Assembly: GCA_013416435.1 (NCBI GenBank)
Contig: JACCEN010000005.1
Location: forward strand, 62,001 to 126,000
Length of the DNA stretch: 64,000 nucleotides
Reading direction: 5' to 3'
Origin: Alcaligenaceae bacterium
Lineage (GTDB): Bacteria; Pseudomonadota; Gammaproteobacteria; Burkholderiales; Burkholderiaceae_B
A model generated the notes under the pieces. The model saw nothing but the letters and a program-made list of their open reading frames with translations. It made no database searches and was not told the DNA's origin. Below, piece after piece: positions 55,159 through 63,977 of this stretch (position 1 is the stretch's first letter; every line of letters begins with the position of its first letter). The translations under genes and the position numbers were made by a program.

Positions 55159-55186
55159 GGGTCAGACCCCGCATGGGGTCTGACCC
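55158..55186. repeat. Palindromic repeat unit I
   Basis: One unit, loop GCAT, with a slightly eroded right end. It begins at the last base of the OlsB-like stop codon and ends 12 bp from the stop of convergent ppx. Confidence 0.88.
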
Positions 55187-55198
55187 TGTTCCACCGCT

Positions 55199-56698
55199 CT
55201 AAGTCTCGACGAGATTGAACTCGAATCCGGCCTTGGCCCACTCCACGGTTTCCGCCTGAAGCGAAAATTCCGAGAGCGGATGGGCATCCAGCCAGGACTT
55301 CGACGCCTTCAGCGTGATTTTCTGGCCCTGGCCCTGGGCCTGCAGGGTGATGGGAAGCCCGGCCTTATGGTCTTCGCGCCGACGGCACAGCAGCACCGCG
55401 AGCCGCAGGCAAAGCAGCGTCAGCCATTTTTCCCTGGTGGGTTCGAGCAGGGAAAGCTTGTTGATCTTGCCGTGATGCCCCAGCACGAAAAGCGCAAGCA
55501 TGGATTGATCGTCGTTCGAAAAGCCCGGCATGTCGGCATGCTGGAGAATATAAGCGCCATGCTTGTGGTATTCAGCATGGGCGATGCTGATGCCCACTTC
55601 GTGAAGGTCGGACGCCCAGCCCAAGGTGCGCTGGAGCTCTTCTTTCTCGACGTTGCCCGGCAGATCGAGTTGCGAGAAAAACTGCAGCGCGATGCGCTTG
55701 ACCCGTTCTGACTGCCGGGTGTCGATGTGATAGCGCTTGATGAACTGGCGTGCGGTTTCGTCGCGCTTGTCATGAGCTGAGTCACGGCCCAGGATGTCGT
55801 ACAGCACCCCCACGCGCAACGCGCCCTCTCCGGGCGCCATGGCTTTGATCTTGAGTTCCTGAAATGCCGCCAGCATGATGGCCAGGCCGCCCGCCAGCAC
55901 CAGGGAACGATCGTGCTTCAGGCCGGGCAGCTCTTTCATGATGACTTTGCCGTCGCGTATCAGCTTGGCCTTGAGCAATTCCAGGCCTTCGAGGGTGATG
56001 CCCTTCTTGGACATGCCGCCTTCCTGCAGCACGGCGATCAGCCCTTTTGCCGTGCCGGACGAGCCGTAGGCCTCTTGCCAGCCGGTTTTCCGGTACTGCT
56101 TGGATATGCCTTCAAGTTCCCGGCGTGCAGCCAGCTGGGCGCGCTCCATGCGGGCCGCGGTGATGTTGCCGTCGGGAAAGAACTGCCGCGTAAAGCTGAC
56201 GCAGCCCATGTACAGCGAGCTCATGTGCATGGGCTGGAATCCCTTTCCAATGATGACCTCGGTCGATCCGCCGCCGATGTCTATCATCAGGCGGCGGTTG
56301 GGAGAAGGGGGGAGCTCGTTGGTGATGCCTGAAAAAATCAGTCGCGCTTCTTCCTGTCCCGCGATGACTTCGATGGGAAATCCGAGAGCTGCTTCCGCGC
56401 GCGGCAGTATGTCGGCGACATTGCGCGCAATACGGAATGTATTGGTGGCCACCGCCCTGACGCGATTGGGATGGAAGCCCGACAGCCGTTCGCCGAAGCG
56501 CTTCAGGACGGTGATGGCGCGCTCGATGGCTTCTTCGGAAATGACTTTGTCTTCGTTCAGGCCGGCCGCCAGCCTGACGGACTCTTTTAGACGGTCGACG
56601 GAGTAGATTTGCGCTTTGCCGTCCAGTTGTACGACGCGTCCGATGGATAGCCGAAAGCTGTTGGAGCCCAAGTCGACCGCGGCAAGTAGATAGTCCAT
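55199..56698 (-). CDS. ppx: Exopolyphosphatase (Ppx/GppA family)
   Basis: A 499-residue phosphatase that releases orthophosphate from polyphosphate chains, or pppGpp to ppGpp. Actin-like fold motifs: AAVDLGSNSFRLSIGRV, RAVATNTFRIARN, VIAGQEEARLIFSGI, LMIDIGGGSTEVIIGKG and YGSSGTAKGLI; the C-terminal HD-type region includes WASDLHEVGISIAHAEYHKHGAYILQHADMPGFS. It is divergent from ppk, which makes the same polymer. A -10-like TATAAT on the minus strand is at 56728-56733. Confidence 0.94.
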   Translation of the reverse strand: MDYLLAAVDLGSNSFRLSIGRVVQLDGKAQIYSVDRLKESVRLAAGLNEDKVISEEAIERAITVLKRFGERLSGFHPNRVRAVATNTFRIARNVADILPRAEAALGFPIEVIAGQEEARLIFSGITNELPPSPNRRLMIDIGGGSTEVIIGKGFQPMHMSSLYMGCVSFTRQFFPDGNITAARMERAQLAARRELEGISKQYRKTGWQEAYGSSGTAKGLIAVLQEGGMSKKGITLEGLELLKAKLIRDGKVIMKELPGLKHDRSLVLAGGLAIMLAAFQELKIKAMAPGEGALRVGVLYDILGRDSAHDKRDETARQFIKRYHIDTRQSERVKRIALQFFSQLDLPGNVEKEELQRTLGWASDLHEVGISIAHAEYHKHGAYILQHADMPGFSNDDQSMLALFVLGHHGKINKLSLLEPTREKWLTLLCLRLAVLLCRRREDHKAGLPITLQAQGQGQKITLKASKSWLDAHPLSEFSLQAETVEWAKAGFEFNLVET

Positions 56699-56780
56699 TA
56701 TGAGAGATTGCTGGTGGATACCTACGAATTATAAAGACTGCGCGCGCATGCGTCTTTATGCCGCCTTCCGGTTTGCTTCC

Positions 56781-56853
56781 GGGGTCGGACCCCGACGGGG
56801 TCCGACCCCCTGCGCACGGACTTTTGGGGTCAGACCCCAAGGGGTCTGACCCC
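56781..56853. repeat. Palindromic repeat cluster J (two units)
   Basis: A TCGGA/TCCGA paired-variant unit with 3-nt loop at 56781-56809 and a standard unit with a 2-nt loop at 56826-56853; centres 44.5 bp apart. This is the only cluster that is not next to a stop codon: it lies between divergent promoters. Confidence 0.9.
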
Positions 56854-56970
56854 TCGCGAACGACTGCTGGAAGAAATCGAGTGCGCCTATGCTGATGAGT
56901 GGCCGAGCAATCGCCGATGCTTACTATCTAAGGGCGTTTTGATAGTATAGAAACGTGCACGTCTTCCGGC

Positions 56971-57004
56971 TTGTCACATAACAGTAATGAAAATGACGTA
57001 AAAC
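56971..57004 (+). promoter_or_regulatory. Possible Pho box and promoter of ppk
   Basis: TTGTCAC, ATAA, CAGTAAT resembles the PhoB repeat pair CTGTCAT-N4-CTGTCAT (about five or six of seven matches each). A weak -10 TAAAAC follows after 10 bp at 56999-57004, the spacing used in PhoB-dependent promoters. Confidence 0.5.
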
Positions 57005-57033
57005 CTCGTGTGCTTCTTTTTCTGGACTGATCC

Positions 57034-59109
57034 ATGCTCCCTTCGTCGTCGAATCCTACTCTCTTGAACCGCGAGCTTTCCTTGCTCAAGTTCAATGAGC
57101 GTGTGCTGGCCATGGCCGAGAACCGCAACACGCCGCTGCTCGAGCGCCTGCGGTATCTTTGCATCGTCAGTTCCAACCTCGACGAGTTCTTCGAGATCCG
57201 GATTTCCAGCTTGAAAGAACAGCAAAGGCAGACACCGACGCTGGTCGGCGTAGACGGCTACACTCCGGGCGAGGCTTTCGAGCGGGTGCAGATCGCGGCC
57301 CATGAGCTGGTCGACAGGCAAAACAACCTGTTGATGAACCAGGTGCTGCCCAAGCTCAAGGCAGAGGGCATCGCCCTGATCGAGCCCGCGCGCTGGGACG
57401 AAGGCATGCGCGAATGGGCGCATGACTCTTTCGAGCGCGATGTCATGCCCATGCTCACTCCCATCGGGCTGGATCCCGCCCATCCCTTTCCACGCGTCTA
57501 CAACAAGAGCCTGAATTTCATCGTTGCGCTGTCCGGGCAGGACGCATTCGGGCGCAGCGCCTCTATTGCCATCGTACAGGCGCCCCGCGCGCTGCCGCGG
57601 GTAATGCACATGCCGTCCGAAATATCCGGCATTCCCAATGGCTACATATTGCTGTCGGCCTTGATCAGCGTCTTCGTGGGCGAACTGTTCCCGGGGCTGG
57701 ACGTCAAGGGGGTGTATCAATGGCGCGTCACGCGCAACAGCGATCTGTTCGTTGACGAAGAAGAAATCACCAACTTGCGGCAGGCGCTTCAGGGCGAACT
57801 GTCGCAGCGCAATTTCGGGGCGGCGGTCCGGCTCGAGATCGACCAGAGCATGCCGCCGGACCTGGAAGCCTTCCTGCAGCAGGAGTTTCTGCTTCAGCCG
57901 CAGGACACCTATCGGGTAAGCGGGCCGGTGAACCTGTCGCGGCTGATGCAATTGTGCAATGCCATCGACCGGCCCGATCTCCTGTTTCCGGACTATCGCC
58001 CCAAGCTGCCCGCGCCTTTTGATCACTTGCCCGACGACGATCCTGCAGCCTTGTTCAGCGCCATCGCCGAGCGCGATTGCCTGCTGCATCACCCGTACCA
58101 GTCTTTTCAGCCGGTGCTTGCTTTCCTGACCGCGGCGGCCATGGATCCGTCGGTGGTCGCCATCAAGCAGACCATCTACCGCACAGGAGAAGACTCCGAG
58201 CTCATGCGCCTACTGCTGGCCGCGGCGCGGGCAGGAAAAGAAGTCACGGTGATCGTCGAGCTCATGGCGCGCTTCGACGAACAGACCAACATCAACTGGG
58301 CGGCAAGGCTGGAAGAAGTCGGTGCGCATGTCAGCTATGGGGTCGTCGGACACAAGACGCATGCCAAGATGGCCTTGATCCTGCGGCGCGAAAACGGCCG
58401 GATCCGCCGTTACGGGCACTTGGGCACGGGCAATTATCACCCGCGCACCGCCAAGCTCTATACGGATTTCGGCTTGATCACCGCCGACCAGAAAGTGTGC
58501 GAAGACATGGATAAGGTATTTTCGCTCTTGACGGGCCTGGGGGCGCGCCGGCCGCTCAAGTGCCTGCTGCAATCACCGTTCACGCTGCACGAAACCATGC
58601 TGGCGCTGATACGCAACGAGGCATCCATCGCCAAGAGCGGCAAGAAGGCGCGGATCATGGCCAAGATGAATTCCTTGCTGGAGCCCATCGTCATCGACGC
58701 CTTGTACAAGGCCAGCCAGGCCGGCGTCAAGGTGGACCTGGTGATCAGAGGCGCATGCGCCCTGAGGGCGGGGGTGCCCGGCCTGTCGGAGAACATCCGT
58801 GTCCGCTCCATCGTGGGGCGCTTCCTCGAGCATTCCCGGGTCTTTTACTTCTACAACGAAGGCGCCGAAAACGTTTACTTGTCATCGGCCGACTGGATGG
58901 ACCGGAATTTTTTCCGCCGGGTCGAACTGGGATTCCCGGTGTTCGACAAAGCGCTGAAGAAGCGAGTCATCAACGAAGCATTCACCTATGCGCTGCGCGA
59001 CAACCAACTGGCCTGGAGGGCGCTGCCCAATGGCACCTACGTCAAGATCAAGCCCAGCGGCAAGCCCTTTAACCTCCATCAGCACCTGATGCAGCAACTG
59101 GGGTCGTAA
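57034..59109 (+). CDS. ppk: Polyphosphate kinase 1
   Basis: A 691-residue PPK1 that polymerises the gamma phosphate of ATP into polyphosphate. N domain: LLNRELSLLKFNERVLAMAENRNTPLLERLRYLCIVSSNLDEFFEIR; the catalytic domains include KQTIYRTGEDSELM and VELMARFDEQTNINWA, and the phosphorylated histidine should be His443 in HKTHAKMALI; the following RYGHLGTGNYHPRTAKLYTDFGLIT is highly conserved. Length matches the family. It is followed after 103 bp by pstS with its own Pho box. Confidence 0.97.
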   Translation: MLPSSSNPTLLNRELSLLKFNERVLAMAENRNTPLLERLRYLCIVSSNLDEFFEIRISSLKEQQRQTPTLVGVDGYTPGEAFERVQIAAHELVDRQNNLLMNQVLPKLKAEGIALIEPARWDEGMREWAHDSFERDVMPMLTPIGLDPAHPFPRVYNKSLNFIVALSGQDAFGRSASIAIVQAPRALPRVMHMPSEISGIPNGYILLSALISVFVGELFPGLDVKGVYQWRVTRNSDLFVDEEEITNLRQALQGELSQRNFGAAVRLEIDQSMPPDLEAFLQQEFLLQPQDTYRVSGPVNLSRLMQLCNAIDRPDLLFPDYRPKLPAPFDHLPDDDPAALFSAIAERDCLLHHPYQSFQPVLAFLTAAAMDPSVVAIKQTIYRTGEDSELMRLLLAAARAGKEVTVIVELMARFDEQTNINWAARLEEVGAHVSYGVVGHKTHAKMALILRRENGRIRRYGHLGTGNYHPRTAKLYTDFGLITADQKVCEDMDKVFSLLTGLGARRPLKCLLQSPFTLHETMLALIRNEASIAKSGKKARIMAKMNSLLEPIVIDALYKASQAGVKVDLVIRGACALRAGVPGLSENIRVRSIVGRFLEHSRVFYFYNEGAENVYLSSADWMDRNFFRRVELGFPVFDKALKKRVINEAFTYALRDNQLAWRALPNGTYVKIKPSGKPFNLHQHLMQQLGS

Positions 59110-59121
59110 CTTTTTGTGGCG

Positions 59122-59155
59122 CTGTCACGAACATGTCATATTCGATCTTTACTAT
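59122..59155 (+). promoter_or_regulatory. Pho box and promoter of pstS
   Basis: CTGTCAC (59122-59128), GAAC, ATGTCAT (59133-59139) matches the PhoB consensus closely. The -10 TACTAT (59150-59155) begins 10 bp after the box, where PhoB replaces the -35 contact. The pstS start is 58 bp downstream. Confidence 0.82.
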
Positions 59156-59212
59156 GACGAGCAATGCAGGCCTGCCTGCTTTTACCAGTCTCAGTTCAAG
59201 AGGGTTCCTCAC

Positions 59213-60256
59213 ATGTTTAAACGCGTATTTTTGAAGGTCTCCGTCGGTTTCGCCCTGGGCACGGTCGCCATTGCGGCCCATGCCGCCGACATCACCGGCG
59301 CCGGCGCATCCTTCCCGTATCCGATCTATGCCAAATGGGCTGCCCAATACCAGAAGGACACTGGCAATCGCGTGAACTACCAGTCCATCGGCTCTGGTGG
59401 CGGCCAGCAGCAGATCATCGCCAAGACAGTCGATTTCGGCGCGTCGGATGATCCCATGAAGGCGGATGCGCTTGAGCAGAACAACCTGCTGCAATTCCCC
59501 GCCATCATCGGCGGCACGGTGCCTGTCGTCAATATCGACGGCATCAAGCCCGGCGAGTTGAAGCTATCGGGTGAAATCATTGCCGATATCTTCCTTGCCA
59601 AGATCAAGAAGTGGGACGATGCCGCGATCAAGGCGATGAATCCCGATCTGAAGCTGCCTTCCACTTCCATCATCGTCGTACACCGCTCCGACGGCTCGGG
59701 CACCACGTTCGGCTGGACCAACTATCTGTCCAAAGTGTCCCCCGCCTGGAAGGAACAGGTCGGCGAAGGCAAGGCTGTCAAGTGGCCCACCGGCCAGGGC
59801 GGCAAGGGCAACGAAGGGGTGGCCGCCTATGTTCGCCAGTTGAAGAACTCCATCGGCTACGTCGAATACGCCTATGCGAAGCAAAACAACCTGGCATGGA
59901 CCCAGCTCAAGAACAAGGACGGCAAGTTCGTGCAGCCCACGCAGGCCGCCTTTGCCGCCGCCGCAGCGAACGCCGACTGGAAGAGCGCGCCCGGGATGGG
60001 CGTGGTGCTGACCGACGAGCCGGGCGCCGACTCGTGGCCCGTTACGGCGGCCAGCTTCATCCTGGTCCACAAGAAGCAGGACAAGCCTGAAGCCGGCAAG
60101 GAAGTCCTGGCCTTCTTCGATTGGGCTTTCAAGAATGGCGGTAAAATGGCGGAAGAGCTCGACTACGTCCCGATGCCCGACGCGGTCGTGAAGCAGGTCG
60201 CCGATGCCTGGAAGACCGAAATCAAAGCTGCCGACGGCAGCGCCATCTGGAAGTAA
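59213..60256 (+). CDS. pstS: Phosphate ABC transporter, periplasmic phosphate-binding protein
   Basis: A 347-residue PstS. The Sec signal FKRVFLKVSVGFALGTVAIAAHA precedes ADITGAGASFPYPIYAKWAAQYQKDTGNRVNYQSIGSGGGQQQIIAKTVDFGASDDPM; phosphate contacts are in GASFP, SDDP and HRSDGSGTTFGWTNYLS. The start at 59213 is the first one that gives a proper signal peptide. Expression is expected to rise on phosphate limitation through the Pho box upstream. A 14-bp hairpin follows before pstC. Confidence 0.97.
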   Translation: MFKRVFLKVSVGFALGTVAIAAHAADITGAGASFPYPIYAKWAAQYQKDTGNRVNYQSIGSGGGQQQIIAKTVDFGASDDPMKADALEQNNLLQFPAIIGGTVPVVNIDGIKPGELKLSGEIIADIFLAKIKKWDDAAIKAMNPDLKLPSTSIIVVHRSDGSGTTFGWTNYLSKVSPAWKEQVGEGKAVKWPTGQGGKGNEGVAAYVRQLKNSIGYVEYAYAKQNNLAWTQLKNKDGKFVQPTQAAFAAAAANADWKSAPGMGVVLTDEPGADSWPVTAASFILVHKKQDKPEAGKEVLAFFDWAFKNGGKMAEELDYVPMPDAVVKQVADAWKTEIKAADGSAIWK

Positions 60257-60290
60257 CCGGTAGAAAAAGGGGTATTCCTTTTTTCGCCAG

Positions 60291-60327
60291 ACAAAGACGG
60301 TGTCGTTTTACATGACACCGTCTTTGT
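60291..60327 (+). other. Strong hairpin between pstS and pstC
   Basis: A perfect 14-bp stem, ACAAAGACGGTGTC with its complement, around a 9-nt loop (60305-60313), not followed by a T run. Hairpins here commonly protect the binding-protein mRNA or stop part of the transcription, giving more PstS than membrane subunits. The rest of the 161-bp gap shows no gene. Confidence 0.8.
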
Positions 60328-60417
60328 TATGTAAAAATTGCGGTTTATCGACCCGATTTTTCAGTCCCCTTCAAAACCGGCCTTGACGGCCAGGCTGCGA
60401 CATGCAACAAGACCAAC

Positions 60418-61356
60418 ATGAAAAATAACCAGAACGCACTACTTGACGCTTTGTTCAAGAACCTGACGCGTACCTTTGCGTTCTTTGTGTTCATTTTGCT
60501 CGGCGCCATCATGGTGTCCCTGATCTACGGCAGCCGGGAATCCATCGCAGAACATGGCTTGGCGTTCCTGTGGACCAATAACTGGGATCCCGTCCAGAAC
60601 GTCTATGGCGCCTTGGTGCCGATCATGGGCACCCTGCTTACCTCGGCGATCGCGCTCGTGATCGCGGTGCCTGTTTCGTTCGGCATCGCCATGTTCCTGA
60701 CCGAACTGTCCCCCGTCTGGCTTCGCCGGCCGCTGGGCACGGCCATTGAAATGCTGGCCGCCATTCCCTCCATCATCTACGGCATGTGGGGGCTGTTCGT
60801 ATTCGTGCCGGTTTTCCAGCAGTACATCCAACCCCACATCATCGATGCATTCGAGGGCATTCCCGTGCTGGGCTCCATCTTTGGTGGGCCTCCCTTCGGG
60901 ATCGGCGTGTTCACGGCAGGCCTGATCCTGTCCATCATGGTGATTCCCTTCATCACGGCGGTCATGCGCGATGTATTCGAACTGGTGCCTCCATTGTTGA
61001 AGGAGTCGGCTTACGGTTTGGGAAGCACCACCTGGGAAGTCGTCTGGAAGGTGGTCCTGCCCTACACCAAGAGCGGCGTAATCGGGGGCATCATGCTGGG
61101 GCTGGGCCGTGCGCTGGGGGAAACCATGGCGGTCACCTTCGTGATCGGCAACGCCTTCAACTTGCCTTCGTCGATTTTCTCACCCTCGAACTCCATCGCT
61201 TCGGCCCTGGCCAACGAGTTCAACGAGGCGGGCGGCATGCAGAAATCGGCCTTGCTCGAACTGGGGCTCATCCTGTTCCTGATCACGACAGTCGTGCTGG
61301 CTTTGTCGAAACTCCTGCTTCTTCGCCTGGCCAAGGGCGAGGGAACGTCGCACTAA
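60418..61356 (+). CDS. pstC: Phosphate ABC transporter permease PstC
   Basis: A 312-residue permease with about six membrane helices. The N-terminal [74 protein letters not shown] and the coupling loop [48 protein letters not shown] are typical. It lies 15 bases before pstA. Confidence 0.96.
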   Translation: MKNNQNALLDALFKNLTRTFAFFVFILLGAIMVSLIYGSRESIAEHGLAFLWTNNWDPVQNVYGALVPIMGTLLTSAIALVIAVPVSFGIAMFLTELSPVWLRRPLGTAIEMLAAIPSIIYGMWGLFVFVPVFQQYIQPHIIDAFEGIPVLGSIFGGPPFGIGVFTAGLILSIMVIPFITAVMRDVFELVPPLLKESAYGLGSTTWEVVWKVVLPYTKSGVIGGIMLGLGRALGETMAVTFVIGNAFNLPSSIFSPSNSIASALANEFNEAGGMQKSALLELGLILFLITTVVLALSKLLLLRLAKGEGTSH

Positions 61357-61371
61357 GAACGGATACCCAAC

Positions 61372-62232
61372 ATGTTCAATTCCGATTCCGTCGTCACTCT
61401 TTCCAATCCGGTATACCGGAGACGCCAGCGTTTCAATCGTGTCTTGCTGGCTTTGTCCGGTGCAACCGTCGTCTTCGGCCTGTTCTGGCTGACCTGGATC
61501 ATCTTGACCTTGTTTCTCAAGGGCGGTGCTGCACTATCCCTTACTCTGCTCACCGAAAGCACGCCTCCACCGGGGGCGGACGGCGGTTTGCTGAACGCCA
61601 TCCTGGGCAGCGTCATGATGGCCGCCGTGGCGACCATCATTGGAACGCCCATCGGCGTGCTGGCCGGCACCTACCTGGCGGAATATGGCCAGCGAGGCTG
61701 GCTGGCCCCCGCAACGCGCTTCCTGAACGATGTGCTGCTGTCAGCGCCTTCCATCATCATCGGCCTATTCATCTACGCAATATACGTCGCGCAAGTGGAG
61801 CACTACTCAGGCTGGGCCGGCGCCTTCGCGCTTGCCATCCTGGTCATACCGGTGGTGGTGCGCTCAACCGACAACATGCTCATGCTGGTGCCGAACAGCC
61901 TGCGCGAAGCCGCGGCAGCCCTGGGATGCCCGCAATGGCGGGTGGTCATGTTCATCTGCTACCGCGCGGCGCGGTCGGGCATCATCACCGGGGTCCTGCT
62001 GGCGATTGCACGCATATCGGGCGAAACCGCGCCTTTGCTGTTCACAGCGCTGAACAATCAGTTCATGTCCATGAACATGAATGCGCCCATCGCCAACCTT
62101 CCTGTGGTCATCTTCCAGTACGCCGCCAGCCCATACGAGGACTGGAACCGCCTCGCGTGGGCGGGCGCCGTCATGATCACTCTGCTCGTGCTTGGCATCA
62201 ATATCGCCGCACGCGCTTTATTCCGCAAATAA
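61372..62232 (+). CDS. pstA: Phosphate ABC transporter permease PstA
   Basis: A 286-residue permease with six membrane helices; [58 protein letters not shown] and the EAA loop [49 protein letters not shown] mark it as PstA. It pairs with PstC to form the channel. It is 34 bases ahead of pstB. Confidence 0.96.
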   Translation: MFNSDSVVTLSNPVYRRRQRFNRVLLALSGATVVFGLFWLTWIILTLFLKGGAALSLTLLTESTPPPGADGGLLNAILGSVMMAAVATIIGTPIGVLAGTYLAEYGQRGWLAPATRFLNDVLLSAPSIIIGLFIYAIYVAQVEHYSGWAGAFALAILVIPVVVRSTDNMLMLVPNSLREAAAALGCPQWRVVMFICYRAARSGIITGVLLAIARISGETAPLLFTALNNQFMSMNMNAPIANLPVVIFQYAASPYEDWNRLAWAGAVMITLLVLGINIAARALFRK

Positions 62233-62266
62233 CATAGCGCGGGGGCCGCCCCGCGAGGAACGGATT

Positions 62267-63043
62267 ATGCAATCTACTACGACAGCCGAACGTACGAAAC
62301 TGGAAGTCAAGAATCTCAATTTCTACTACGGCAAGTTCCACGCCATCAAGGACGTGAACCTTTCCATCAAAGAGAACAAGGTCACCGCCTTCATCGGCCC
62401 ATCGGGCTGTGGAAAATCCACCTTGCTGCGCACGTTCAACCGCATGTACGAGCTCTACCCCGGCCAGCGCGCCGAGGGCGAGATCAACCTGGACGGCAAC
62501 AACCTGCTGACGTCCAAGATGGACATATCGCTCATACGCGCCAAGGTCGGCATGGTGTTCCAGAAGCCTACGCCGTTTCCCATGAGCATCTACGACAACA
62601 TCGCCTTCGGCGTGCGTCTGTTCGAGCGCCTGAGCAAAGGCGAAATGGATGAGCGCGTGGAATGGGCACTGACCAAGGCGGCGCTGTGGAACGAAGTCAA
62701 GGACAAGCTCAACCAAAGCGGCTATGGCCTTTCCGGCGGACAGCAGCAGCGCCTGTGCATCGCGCGCGGCGTGGCGATCAAGCCCGAGGTTCTGTTGCTG
62801 GATGAGCCCTGCTCGGCGCTGGACCCGATTTCCACGGCCAAGATCGAAGAATTGATCGCCGAGCTGAAGTCCGACTACACGGTGGTGATCGTGACGCACA
62901 ACATGCAGCAGGCGGCTCGCTGTTCGGACTACACCGCCTACATGTACTTGGGCGAGCTCATGGAGTTCGGCGAGACCGACCAGATCTTCGTGAAGCCCGC
63001 ACGTAAAGAGACCGAAGACTACATCACGGGCCGTTTCGGTTGA
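62267..63043 (+). CDS. pstB: Phosphate ABC transporter ATPase PstB
   Basis: A 258-residue ABC ATPase: [44 protein letters not shown] (Walker A), [22 protein letters not shown] (Q-loop), [14 protein letters not shown] (signature), [14 protein letters not shown] (Walker B) and [16 protein letters not shown] lies seven bases ahead of the ATG at 62267. It ends the operon: phoU, which often follows, is absent here and a convergent patatin gene comes next. Confidence 0.97.
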   Translation: MQSTTTAERTKLEVKNLNFYYGKFHAIKDVNLSIKENKVTAFIGPSGCGKSTLLRTFNRMYELYPGQRAEGEINLDGNNLLTSKMDISLIRAKVGMVFQKPTPFPMSIYDNIAFGVRLFERLSKGEMDERVEWALTKAALWNEVKDKLNQSGYGLSGGQQQRLCIARGVAIKPEVLLLDEPCSALDPISTAKIEELIAELKSDYTVVIVTHNMQQAARCSDYTAYMYLGELMEFGETDQIFVKPARKETEDYITGRFG

Positions 63044-63062
63044 AGCCCGGCAGGGCCTGGCG

Positions 63063-63977
63063 CTAGCTTCGCGCCAAGCCCAGTTCCATCAGGGCGGGGA
63101 TCGCGGATTTCGCGGCCCTCGCGCCTTCTTCTATTGCGACCTTGCCCCGATGGAAGTCCAGCAGGCCCAATTGCGCCAGCCTGGGAGTGATCACCACGTC
63201 GGGCGGTTCTCCGACCATGCGGCTGCGAGTTATCCTGACCTGCATGATATTGATGCTCGATGCCATGACGTCCAGCATGGACGGCAAGCGGCGCGTCTCC
63301 TCTTCCGGTTCCGGCAGCCATGCGCTGAGGTTGCGCTGCAGCTTTTGCATCCATTCATGGCCTACGAGCGTCTGGGGCTGGGCCGGCGCCGGCTTGTTGA
63401 AATGACGGCCGAAAAGATCCGCGTTCAGGTCGACGGCAATCAGGATCTCGGCGCCCATGGCCCGGGCCAGTGAAACCGGAACCGGATTCACCAATCCACC
63501 ATCTGCAAGCAGGTGATCTTCGTGCCAGACCGGCGAGAAGAGCCCGGGCAAGGCGATGGAAGCGCGCACGGCATCCACGGTGGAACCGGTGCGCAGCCAG
63601 ATCTCCGCACCGGTGTGCAGCGAAGTGGCGACGGCGCCGAAGGGCAGCTTGAGCTCTTCGATCGGCCGGTCCAGAAATGTGCGCTTGAAAAAATCCATCA
63701 GGCGTTCGCCCTTCAGCATGCCGCCGTCCAGGCGCAAGTCCATGAAGGACACCACATCCTTGATGTGCAGTTCGCGCACCCAGCCCTCGAATTCATCAAG
63801 CACGCCCAGGCCGTAGGTGGCGCCCACCAACGCGCCGATCGACGTGCCGCAGATGATGTCCGGGACAATGCCGTGTTCTTCCAGCGCCCTGATGACGCCG
63901 ATATGCGCCCAGCCGCGCGCGGATCCGCTGCCTAGAACCAGACCGATGCGGGGCTTGCGCGAAGTAGGGTGCTGCAT
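63063..63977 (-). CDS. Patatin-like phospholipase (RssA-like)
   Basis: A 304-residue patatin-family serine lipase. Glycine-rich oxyanion loop LGSGSARGWAHIGVI, nucleophile Ser46 in GTSIG and catalytic Asp159 in ADGG form the dyad; the second half has VDLNADLFGRHF and MQVRITRSRMVGEPPDVVITPRL. Bacterial relatives include RssA/YchK and type III effector-like lipases; no secretion signal is seen, so it is probably cytoplasmic or membrane-associated. An in-frame stop lies just upstream near the window end; a TTG at 63992 is an alternative start. It is convergent with pstB, 19 bp apart. Confidence 0.9.
   Translation of the reverse strand: MQHPTSRKPRIGLVLGSGSARGWAHIGVIRALEEHGIVPDIICGTSIGALVGATYGLGVLDEFEGWVRELHIKDVVSFMDLRLDGGMLKGERLMDFFKRTFLDRPIEELKLPFGAVATSLHTGAEIWLRTGSTVDAVRASIALPGLFSPVWHEDHLLADGGLVNPVPVSLARAMGAEILIAVDLNADLFGRHFNKPAPAQPQTLVGHEWMQKLQRNLSAWLPEPEEETRRLPSMLDVMASSINIMQVRITRSRMVGEPPDVVITPRLAQLGLLDFHRGKVAIEEGARAAKSAIPALMELGLARS

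Larger units (their letters stand above)
56699..57033. other. 335-bp divergent region between ppx and ppk
   Basis: Holds a ppx -10 candidate (56728-56733, minus strand), two palindromic repeats (56781-56853), and a Pho-box-like promoter for ppk (56971-57004). No gene is supported here. Confidence 0.7.
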
